From contig WPIO01000029.1 in assembly GCA_009760855.2 (NCBI GenBank), positions 3,503,501 to 3,567,500 on the forward strand: a stretch of 64,000 bases of DNA, in the 5' to 3' direction. The stretch comes from Cristatella mucedo. Taxonomy: Eukaryota; Bryozoa; Phylactolaemata; Cristatellidae. Of the stretch, positions 34,712-46,700 are shown piece after piece. The notes beneath the pieces are model-generated. The model was not told where the DNA came from. It did no database searches and saw nothing but the letters and a program-made list of their open reading frames with translations. Numbering within the stretch: position 1 is the stretch's first letter; the number at the start of each line of letters is the position of its first letter. A program made the translations under genes and the position numbers.

Positions 34712-34732
34712 ATGGGCAGAATCCAGAGAAAG
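34712..34732 (+). CDS. PES1: PES1 first coding exon, only seven codons
   Basis: ATG GGC AGA ATC CAG AGA AAG is followed directly by the donor GTGAAT. Joined in phase 0 to the acceptor at 36041-36043 it reads [20 protein letters not shown], which aligns well with the pescadillo N terminus (a lysine-rich leader, then YE/FESG-A--Y-SR). The next exon has an in-frame TAG at 36041-36043, immediately before the splice site, so the start must be upstream. A at -3 and G at +4 support this ATG. The intron is 1311 bp. The placement is by eye; a cDNA would settle it. Confidence 0.8.
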
Positions 34733-37700
34733 GTGAATCCGAGATTTACTTATTTGTGGCGTAGAATTGATGTAACATTTACCATGTGGTGATAAGCAGA
34801 GCCTCTCCATAGAAACTGACAGTTCGTCACGGGCCTCAATCACCTTGATGCTCTCGTTCAATGTGTAGTCATCCCCTGCTAGCATCCTGTCCGTGCTCAG
34901 GTGACCAGCAAGGTACCTAAGGGAGATTAGGTTTGCTTTCAAGAAATTGTAGGAGTTGCGTTATCGTCGGAAGGGTCAATGCTGGTCGCGTGGTAACGCA
35001 TAGCTTGTGAAGTCCTTCGTGAATAAGGACGGTGGAGCAACCTTTTAGCAAGCTACTCATGGGATGGCTTTGTTCAAATCTGCGTGGCGCTGCTAGATGC
35101 CTAAGTCCTCGTACGTTTCTTTGAAATCTGTCCGATTTTGGTTTTGACATTTCAAGCATTTCCAACGTCTCTCCCAAAACTCAGTGCTTGCCTTATGGAG
35201 TCTCTTGGCCATGTTCTTAGAATCAGTTTAGGATAGAGGTTCCAACCACCGCTCGAGGCCGCTTGACTCTGGAGTGCCGCGCTTGGCCTTAATATGTAAG
35301 CAGTGTTGTGTTATCTGTTCCGTTCTTCTAGCCGTTGTTCTTTCAACCGATGTCGGTAGAGATTTGTTAGTCGGCAGCTTCGGAGCGCTTCTCAACGTCC
35401 GATAGCGCCAGCCGGCACCTGGGTGCTGCTTTGTTGATGGATCAAAGTTGCACATGTGCACGCTTCAGCACCAACCATGTCGGTCAATCGCATGTGTCGG
35501 AAAAAGAGCAGTCGCCGCCAGCCCAGCCAGAACCATTGGGTGGTGGGCGGGGTTTTTCGCAGCAGCAAGTTATCCTTAGTACCCGCTGTCTGCGACTGTG
35601 TACTTTGCCGTTCCCTTCCTCCGGTTATGAGTGGTCCCTAGAATCACTAGCAGTTGCCTGTCGTCATCACTGTCTAACATGGTAACAGCTGCAAAACTTG
35701 CTGACCGTGTTTTCTTGGTATCTGTGAGCTTGCATGTCGGCGAAAATTGTAGCTTTAGGGATTTGAAATTGTAAACAGCGAGTCGATTCAGGTTCAGACC
35801 TTCCTTGGAGGCTGTAGAGACACTTCTGCAGCATGGCCTGTATGGTCTTTTGTTTTTATACAGACCATTCGTGCATGATCGTCGCTTGGTGTGCCCTTTG
35901 TCACTCATAGTAATTCAGAGTGTCACTCTCGATGTGGTATTCCTTGCAATGCTGGACAATTTCTTATGTGCTGAGGTGCTTTTTTATGTCAGTATATCTT
36001 GGGTTTTGACCAGATACAGTAATTATCTGTTGGTATTCTGTAGTTCGAGTCTGGCGCTGCCACTGCGTATGTGTCACGAAATAAAGCTTTGAAGAAGTTG
36101 CAACTGACGCTGCCCGATTTCAGGTAAGCCTGCTGACGTCCAAGGTAGCAGAGTCGTTTCTACTTCGGTAGACACCCGTGCTCATATGCTGACTCAATTC
36201 ACTATTGTGCATAGGCTGCAGATAATTCTGCTCATGCCATTGCCTTTGAGTGCCGTTCGACGTGACCTTTTGTATAACCTTAGCGTTGGAGCATGTACAG
36301 GCAACAGTTGTAGCCTTTAATTGGTGAAGGAGCAGAACTGTTAAGGGGAGGACTGGACTTTGACCGTGATCATCCTAGGAAGTCATCGCATGCAACACAC
36401 CCCCTTCTGCAGTCTTAGCAACCGGCAGCTTTTCTTTCTATCCCCCTCCTTCCACCCTTAAGAGCCTTTATGACAGGGTGCTTGGATGGTGCATATAGGC
36501 TTTCGGCTTGCCACTTCAGAGGTTGAACTTTCTTTAGGCTTCGTCAGATGCCTCGTTTCAGAACTATGGCGTAGCTTCTGTGGTAGCATTTTTAAAAGTT
36601 ATAGATTGAGGTTTACCTTGTTTTACTGTAAAGGCGAAGCCTACTTGTCCGCTGTTAGCTTTGCCTGCCAGGAGTGTGCTGAGTGCACACGACTTGTCAT
36701 GATGTGAGTCCCTCTCAGAAAGCAGACAGCTGTGCTGCGATCAGCTGTGATCCTTGCTGACACTGTGTTGCTGCCGGTCAGACGTTTACTTTCACCAATT
36801 ATGTCGAGGTCGCCATATTGCTTATGTTGTTTATGCAGCGTCTTGCTTTCTTCTGTGTAGGAGGCTATGCATTCTTAAAGGTATTTATCCACACGAGCCT
36901 AAGCATAAGAAGACTGTAGGTAAGGGCAGCACGGCTCCGAAAACCTACTATTACAAGAAGGATATCCAATACTTGCTTCATGAACCTATTGTCAACAAGT
37001 TCCGCGATTTCAAGGTGCGTTGCATCTTTAAACTCCGTGCAACGCAACACTCGGGCTTAGAGCGTTCCTGTCCTCCATCGTGCTGCTGTGTAGGGCTGCT
37101 GTGTGTTGCTGCTCAGCTAACTTGCCAGCGGAGCCTGTGCATCTTTTAGGCTTCTGTGCCTCGCTCTGGAGCTGCATTATTTGGCTGCATTACTCGTACA
37201 CTTTTAGTTCTAGATATAATGCGGTGCGTGCGCTTGCGAGCACCACTGGCTTTTGTATTACGCTTAGAGCAGGCAAATGATGCTAGTAGTGTGGCTTCGT
37301 ATTGCATCCTCCATAATTGCTCGGGGCTTGTAGCAGTTCAGACATAAAAGTGATCCGTGGCTAGCTAAGCAATAGAAGCGCTTAGTTTTTATAATGGCCT
37401 GACACTTGTGACTTGCAGCGATAAGTTTTGAGTTTAGAATAAGCTTAGCTGCCACGTTGGCTCAGCAGCCTTTCTCATAGCTGATCTTTTTTAAGTTGCC
37501 GGCCATATACCTGTCGTTTTTATTAGTGCTTTGTGCGCTTAACGTAGCTCGAGTCTCGGCTTTCCCTTCTGCACGAACCCTAAACTACCATTTTGCAGAG
37601 GATTGTCACTTGCAGTCACCGAACAGCGTTGCAGATCTTGTGAATAGCGTGCCGATATGATCGGCATCAGACTCACTCACCGCCCTCACTTGCTGTGATT

Positions 37701-40700
37701 TGCCAACAGCTCTGGGCTTCGGTGTGCCGTGTCTTTTGGAGACCGTCCATTGTGAGAGCTATTTTGCTTTTGCGCTTTCTTTTAGGTTTTTGTGAAAAAA
37801 TTGCGCAAAGCTGCTGCAAAAGGAGAAAGCGAACGAGCGCAGACACTCCGGGACAATAAACCCAAGTACAAATTGGACCATATTGTTAAGGAAAGGTGTG
37901 TAATCAATCATGTTATGGTCTTCTGTTTCAAGACTTTGCCTACACCATTTCTTTTGTTTTCGTGCCTCTTCGTATTCGCAGGGTTCTGTTGCAATGCAGA
38001 TTCTCATTTCCGAAATAGCATCTTATGCTTAAATAATAGTAATAACAATAATACATTTGATAAAGCGCCCTCAGCAAACTCAATCTCTTTCTAGGCACTT
38101 TACATTTGCTGCAAAGGAAGCACGATCGAATGGTTAAATGACTGCCGTGGCTGACTATATCCGTTTTGGAAGTGGATTAAAGTCTCTTTTTCATGTTAAT
38201 GATGTATTTTACTATTCGAGTTTGTTTTTATGTGTCCGCTAGATTTTGTCCATTTTAAAGTCGATGCCTTTGAGTTAGCAATTAGCATTTAGCCTCACAG
38301 GCAGCTGTGATGAGAGTACTGTGCTAGCTGTATGAATTGGTGTATCGAACTCCTGGCCTACCGCATGCTGTCTTTATGCCGGGCATTGATTTTTTGTAAG
38401 CCCAGCCTCAAGGACAGCAGGCATTATTTTTTAGTAGTGTGTCCTTAGCAGCATGCCATCAGGGCTTCTTGCAGCTTCCGATGGCAAAATCATGTTCATG
38501 AATCAGCACAAAAAATACCAGACGTCATGCAAGCAACAACAAGCTAGCTGGTGTTCCCGAGGCACTCGAGGGCTTAAGTCACCAAAGATGCCATCACCGG
38601 GCTGATTTATCTCCTTGCTTACTCCATAGCTTGCTGATTAGTTATGCATTTAATCAGTGGCTCCCTGCTAACTCGCATCTTGTAAATAAAAATGATCTGG
38701 TTTCTGGATGGTGAATTCTACCGAATTGATAAAATCTGTTAATCGGCAGTCATGAAGTAGTTTCTATTGGATTGAAATATCATGAGAGTAGCACTACCAA
38801 TGGCTGGGAACATAAGAGCCAAAGCGATGCATCAGAGCCATGAGCCGGCAAGAGCAGATTGACAATACTTGTTGATGCATCTCCCAAGAACCTGGGTTGA
38901 GTAAATATATGGCCAAGTCCTTTGGGAAAGCTATGGCTGAAAGGAGTTCTTCTAGTGTGCTCTTTATTTTAAGGGTGGCCGGTTTCTGACTGGTCACCTA
39001 TACAATAAGTCTCTGACTGACCTAGCCGCACTACTTACCCATGGGATCGAATAGCACAGTCTCCCAAATAAGCCTGAAGTGACATGTAGCAAGAAAACAT
39101 GTCATGCTTGCATTTATCTTGCTACTTGGCCCTCTTTTCTCCAGATCTAGAGGTGTATGCATCGTGGCTTGCTGACATAGTTGATGTTAAGGGGTTTGTA
39201 ATGCGCTTGATCAGCAAGTTGCAATGTAGATGCCACTTGCATGTGTCAAGATATTGGTGGGTGTGCATCATATCATGTTAGATGTTCCTTTCTATTCTAT
39301 TGTGATTATGTTGGAGCTATAGCCCAAATTAGATATACTTGGTCGATTTCCAGAAGAGCAACAGCTTGTCCAAGCAGATCTGGTTTGTATGTAGAACTTA
39401 AGTCGCTTGTTGGAATTATTAGTAGTTATAATGCAATATTTGCAAATCCCTAATTGAACTGTATCTCTTTCTAGGCATTTAATATAATGCTAGAAAGGAA
39501 ACAATTTATTGATGAAATTCAAATTTTTGCATTTAATACATATCGTTATTTTGTACTAGAGTTTAGAAAAATGTAATTAACGGGTTATTTTTGTAGTGCC
39601 CTAAGAGAGCTAAATGCATTTCTAGGCACTTAGTATATTCTGGAAAGGAAGGCGAGCCGAGCCCTTCGGTATAAATCCTAGCTGATTAAACAGCCTCTTT
39701 TTGTATAGCGACAGAAGAGCCTTTATGGCTATCACCACCGCTTGCAGCGGCGATAAAGGATCGCCCACCGCAGGAATCGAACCCACGACCTCGGGACCGA
39801 GGCGTGAAAGCAACCGCCTTACCTAGTGTGCCATCACGTATCTTTGGTGTGATCCCTAACTCGTTGATGTTGCTAGACAACCGATGTTAAGTAGCAGTTC
39901 ATTGTCATGGGTCCCATGTACAGAACCCTTGGATCTGAAATTGTTTGGGTGTTTTTTGCTAATTTGGCTGGTTGAAGCAGGAGGTTGTGACTTACTGATG
40001 ATTTCAATCGAGCCAGATTTTTCGGGAAAGCTAGGCCAGCTAACAGTTGGCGGTGTCTCTTCAGAGCGACTATAGACTATAGCGACTATAATGCACTTCG
40101 GCATGGCTTGTGGTCCCACAGGGCAGCAGCTGGTAAAAGTTGGTAGTTACGTCTAGCCAAGGATGGCTTTCCACCAAGGAAACCAGAGACCAGCTTGCAA
40201 GGGAGATAGTAAGGCCAACTGATCGAATGTTGGCTTCAGAAGTTTCTCCACCAATTATTTAGGTTCTTGCATGACTTTTGACTCGGCATAAACTGTTAAC
40301 CTTCATGTCGACGAGTTGTTTTGGATTTTATGTCATCACCTGGTTGCCTGCTTGTTTACAGCATATGTAAAGTGCCTAGAAAGAAATTAGTTCTCTTAGG
40401 GCGAAATACCAACTATAGTTTGTTATTATTCTTATTCTTATTCTTATTTATTAATATTGTTTCTTTGCCGTTATAGGTACCCGACGTTTATAGACGCTCT
40501 GCGTGATATGGATGACTGCCTGTCGATGTTGTTTTTGTTTTCTACTTTCCCCAAAACGAAAAAGACCCATTCAGAAGTGATCCGGATGTGTCGAAGGCTT
40601 TCCGGTTGGTTTTTTCGTTTCTCATTTCCATTTGTTTGTGTTAATGAAGGCTGAATTTTTAATGTGTTTACTGCAGCCTCAGGCTTGTAAATGTGTCGGA

Positions 40701-43700
40701 CAGTGCAGTGAATTTTGGGACTCTTTTGAGGAACCAAAGATCCTCTTTTGGAAACAGCTTCTTTTACATTAAGTTAATTGTTAATTAATGTATGTATGAT
40801 TGTATGATCGACTTGTTTTACTGGTGTTTGTATGGAGCCGATGTGGCTTATATGTGACTAAATGTGGTGTCACGTTGTGTGACAGTGTCTTTTCATCCTT
40901 CCTAGTCTTTGCAGGTGCAGGAAAACGGGGGCATTACGGCCTTCTCTAAACGAAGTAATTGTCAATGGCATGTACTGGTAGTGTATTTCATGCAATTTCT
41001 AGGACATGAATGGGCCTCGCGGTCTGCTAAAAGAATAGAGAATTGCTAGGCGAACGAAATTAGCCCTGGGCTCTTAAATGAGTTGGTTGACCATTTTGCT
41101 ACATTCTTGGGAACTTGGGATGGCGGTTGTATGCCCAATCCGCTGGTGTGCTACGGGTCGGAGCAGCAGTCGGTATAACCTGCCGTACCCCCACTTACCC
41201 CTCGGCCGCTGCATGACTCAATGGCGGTAGTCTTGCAGTTCCTGCACCATTTTTACAACTATTACTGCACGTTTGTATTATAGCATTTTGACTAGCAACG
41301 CTGCCAGCTTTTTCCAAGTAGAGCAGCCTGAACGTTATCTTTGCTGGGCACTGTACTTGGCTGTGCATCAAATGCATGCATAGAAGTCTTGGAAGAGAGA
41401 GTTTGGTGAGCTGTAATTTTGTCAGTTTGCTGATCGGTCCTTGGCTTGTTCAACTAACTTCATGCTTAATGTCTTTTTTCTGGGGATGCCAAATCGCTCG
41501 GGTGAACCTTGGGGTACCTGGGCGATTGCAGCTCTACGAAATGAGTCTGAAAGGGCATGCTTCTTGAGCTGGACCTCATCCACTGAATGGCCCCTTCCTC
41601 TACAGCAACCAACAAAAGTTGGTCCAGGTTAAGCCCTCGTTTAAGAATTTCTTGATGTACCTGTATATTTACTGTGCCCACACCCCACTTGTCCATAACC
41701 ATTTTGTGATGTACAGCCAGAATTAGACCCTCCGATTGTTTTGCAGCACTTTACACCTTTTATACTTTTGGGTGTTAATTGCCTTCATCTCTCATTAAAA
41801 ACTTTGCTTTTTGTTTTAGTTGAATTCTTACACTACGTGATCGCATCTCGATGTCTCAGAAAGGTGGGTCTGTTTGTTACACTCATCGTAGTTGAGTTGT
41901 TTCTCTTTAGCATTATGTCTCGTTCACCTGCAGTTTCACCTGTCGTGTGCACAGTTGAAAAACTAGACATATTAGTGCCAGGAATGTACTGGAGCCTGCG
42001 TGGCAGCACACACCTCCTGTTAAAGACCATCCCTAAGAAAACTATATCTCTTTCATATACTTTTTAAAAGCTACTTTTATTTTGAGCAAGCTGGTCAAAG
42101 CTGCTGGCAGCATACGGGATGGCCGCTTGTGGTCCTGCTGACCCATCTTGACCATCGCAAGCTCCTCGGTAAGCTGGAGACTAAGCCTCGGGAAGTGGCT
42201 CGGTTTCTTTTAATCATAGTTCAGCAGACTGAGCAGTCGTTTGCAAGTACTAAATGACTCTACCAAATGTCACGTTTCCCAGTTTATATGCCAAGTAAGT
42301 TTAACCTTTTTCCATTGTTATTGGTATAGAGGAACTTTCGTGATAGATATTAATGTGCTGCTACCAGATCAGCTTGCTAATGGGTTGGGGCGGGGCATAA
42401 GTGAGCCCCGTTAAATACAAGTGCTATATTTGGGGCGACTCACTGGTTGCCACTATAAGTTTCTTGTTAATGAAATTCTAGGAGCAGGCTAGGGTGCCGG
42501 ATGCCTAACACCGTATTGACTGGCAGCTTTAGTTCCGATCTTGTGTGGATTGTTCTTATTAGATTGGTAGCCTGAATTGCACGCACTGTAGTTGCAGGCT
42601 TTCTTTGGCTTTGGCTGCCTGCCTGCTGTGGATTAGAGCAGCTTATTCTTGTACTGACAGTGTCGTACTTATCGGTAGGAGAGCCACTGTGAGTCAGCTA
42701 TACTTGGGAGTTGTTTCCCTGGATACTCAGCTGTCAGTGCTAGACTGCCTTGGATTCGTAACTGTCACAGAGGTTAAAAGTGATTTGATTTCGTGGCCTC
42801 AATGGCTGGCCCCAACGGCATGCCTTTACATGTTGTCTGGTATGAACTTTCCCGGATTGCTTCAGTCCTTTATCACACTGCTAGCACAGCTGGCTTATTC
42901 CATAGTTTACGTTTTTAACTTATCACATGTTACACGGAGCACGTGCCATACATGGCAGTGGCGACGCTGACTTGTTGCGTGCTGGCATGCCAGTTCTGCC
43001 CATGTTGCCTTTGCTAGTGTCGATCCGGAATTCCCAATTTACATTTTTTTTCAGGTGTTCATTTCGATAAAAGGCATTTACTATCAGGTCGAGATCTTAG
43101 GTCAGACTATTACATGGGTGGTTCCTCACAAGCTCGGTTATCAGGTATCGGTTATCGGGTCCTCGATTGCTGCATCTGACCTTTAGTCGTGTCCACAGTG
43201 TTCATGCTTTAATGCTTGTCTACTTGTATTTCAGCATCCATCTGATGTTGATTACAAAATCATGGCTACCTTCGTGGAATTCTATGCAACCATGCTTGGC
43301 TTCGTTAATTTCCGATTGTACAGTTCAGTTAACATCGTCTATCCACCGAAGCTTATATTGGAAAGTGAGCAAGATGCAGACAATGCAGCAGCAGCTACTT
43401 CTGAAAAGTCGATGTGCTCGGAGTTTGAGAAATTTGAAGAAGTAAGCACTAATTGCTATAATAGCTACTAAATCTATGTGCCAGCGATTATTCCAAGACA
43501 TAATGTGGTCCTGGGTTGATTGTGAGGTCAGTGCATGGGTATTTTTATGTGGTGTATGGGGTTCGATGATGCATTTGGCATCGTTTGATCATGCACTTCG
43601 TTTCTAATTATATTGTTTAATCTAATTCTTGTTGTAATGCTCATTGTCCATGAGCTGGGAGCCGCAGCATGTTCTTATTAGCCTTTGCCTATTAGACTTC

Positions 43701-46700
43701 TTGATTGTAGAGGCTTGCTGCATTGACCCAAGCTCTCGAAGCCACCCTTAACAGTGTGGATGAGGCTCCTGTTGACACATTCAACTCGGCAGATGTAAGT
43801 CAAGTGAAGCGCATAGCAAGTCTGACTTCAGTTTCCCTTGAAACCTATGACCGAAACTTTGGTTCCCTTTGTAATTTTGGCTTTAGATAGAAGATCCGGA
43901 TCACATCGAGGCTGCCAAAGTAGAGCAGGAGAAGATCAAGCACCTGCAGGTGCTCTTCAAAGATTGCCGGTTCTTCCTCGGCAGAGAAGTGCCACGGGAA
44001 GCATTGACCTTTATCATTCGGTGCGTTGCTGTTTGGTCTTGTAGAGGTCTCATGCATGCCTTGGTAGAACTATACTGCCCTCCAAAGGTTTCTACACACC
44101 TCCCACCAGCACACTGTTTTACTCAAAACACAAGATTTAGGTTGGATCTCACTCTGTAGCAGTTTTTACTTTGCACAGAAGCTTACACATAGAAAATTAC
44201 ATGTAATTCATTGAGTACAATCAATAACTAATCGAGGCACCGGCAGGATTTTTGATAGCCGCCCAATCGCCTCGACATTTACTCCACCGGCTTCCGGCAG
44301 GTTTCTGGAGGAATTGACGCTGAGCAATCATTCAAAACGTCTTAAAGAAATCATCGGGTTTCATGCGCTGGAGAACTCGGGACCATAGAGCATGTTCTAC
44401 TACGTGTCACAGATGCTCTATTGGGTTTGAGTCCGGGCTTTGGCTTGGCCACTGCATTACCTCAATTGGCTCGAAGCCGTAGTGTGAAGGTTCATGAACA
44501 ACTCTTTAGCTGCTACAGCAGTGTGCGTTGGATCGTTATTATTGCTGCCAACGGAAATCGAGCCCTTGAAGAGCATAAGCAGATGGGGAGCCAACATTCA
44601 GTACACTGTCGAGATAGACATTCTGATTCAGGATTCCTTGAATCAGTCTACAGCACTCTGCTCCTCTGCTCAGCCGTCCAGTGCTGGTGTCGACCTTGCT
44701 TTTTTGTGCTTCAGTCAACATCGCTTGCTCTTGGCCATCCGTGTACTCAGGCATTGTTCATTAAGCCGTCTACTCACGATATTGTGGCTCACGACGGTTT
44801 CGGTAGCTTGGCCGATACCCTGGCTGTGCATTTTAGCATTTGCAAACATATCCTTCAGACCCATGCCTTTGAGGAGCCGGTCTTCCCTAGAAAAGTTATT
44901 GTCGGCGACCCAAGCACAGAAGTAGCTCTGTGCCACCGTAGTCCATATGTTTCCGTATACTGTTCTTAACATTGGTCTCTTGAGCCGCCTAGCGATTTCT
45001 CGGTTTGAATTGCCATCTCCGTAGAGTGACATAAAAAAATCGCTCTTGTACCTTCAGAAAGCTATGCAACTGGTGCCATGTTCTGGTTGCAAACCGAGCT
45101 TCAATATGGCATGGACTGGTCCCAGCACGTCTAGGAGACATTCGGGCACCTTAGCTCATCTTTGGCAGAGGTATTGCATGTGAGGGAACGGGCCAAAAAT
45201 AGGTTCTGCTGGATGGTATCCAAGAGATGGGCATGTAGTCACATGACAACACCTACCCTGTTTACACGGGAGCCGGTGGCTCGGTAGTCGGCAAATGCAG
45301 TTACTAAGCCAAACGTAGCAAACTGCTATTAAGACCAAAATTGTGTTGACATATTTTTAAGAATTTAATAATTATTGTAGCATAATTACTTACTCGAATA
45401 TGGTTATCAGCAACAACCGAACTCAGATCGATGGACCGAGTGCATAGAAACTTTTGTTGTCAGTGTATGTCCTTACCTTGCATCTTTCTCTGTGCTTTCT
45501 AATATTGGTTGTCGATATTGCTTGCCTTCTAGCTGCTACTGCTACTCTTGGAGCTGAAAACGCCAAAACCCATTTCGTTTTATAGTAGAGATCTACTTGT
45601 TTCATAGGCTCCAGTTAACGACTATTAGCACATTTGTATATCGCCTCTAGCACGAGTTTTGGGGCTGTTATGGCTTGAAAGTAATAATACATCAATCCAG
45701 CTGGCAGGAAATTGTTGCACACATCCAAACAAATCACTGCTTACAATCGATTTTTGTTTACTACATTTCGGTACGTATTGTTTCTTTTTATGCTCGCTAT
45801 ATGTGTTAGCCCTGGGTCGATGGGGGCGGGTAAAGTACTCTCTTCACGACTCGGGTCGCGGGTTGGAGTTCTGCAGCGAACAATAAAGGATTGCCTACTA
45901 CTGCAAACGGTGGTAATAGCCGTTAAGGCTCTTCTGCCCCAATATAAATGCAGGTCGCTGTTGAATCAGCTCACCTTTAGCATCTATATTTTGTCCTCAT
46001 TGATTGACTCCGTTCCAAAACGAGTCTGGAGGCATCAATAACTCCACGTTTTACATTTCACTTGGTCGAGAATTCCCCTTCCGTGTAGTTAAAGACGAAT
46101 TTCCTTTCCCTTGATGTCGAAAAGGGTGGCTGAGACAGTCAGTGAGGCTCACCTTGACGGCATGAGTACCTAGAGGGCGTCTAGTATTATATTATATTAG
46201 ACAGGGTATTCGCCTTACTTTTACTAGTTAAAAAATTGCTTGAACTTTTGTCTGTGTGCAGCCTTTTGCTGCTGTCTCACTATTGGTTCTGTTCCTAGGG
46301 CGTGTGCTGGCACAGTATCGTGGGACTACACTGTTGCTTTGGGTGCGACCTACAGCGAGTCGGATGCAACGATAACTCACCAGGTCGTCGACCGGCCGAA
46401 CCCGGCAATGCCTTACATGACAAGGTGTGTTTGCGTTTTGCCGTGATAGCCCAGGAGGTAAAGTGCTTGCTCTCCACCACATAAGTCGTGGGTTCGAATC
46501 CTGCAGTGGGCGATCCTTCATTGCCAATTGCAAGCGGTGGCAGTAGCCGTTAAGGCTCTCCTGCCACTATAAAAACGAGGCTGTTAAATCGGCTAATATT
46601 TTATTTTAATGCATTTGCGGTGGAATGCTGTACCGGCATGTTGTGTACCAGCACTAGCGAGTTTAGATGTGCTGGAATCGCTTTTATGCTTATACTTTAT

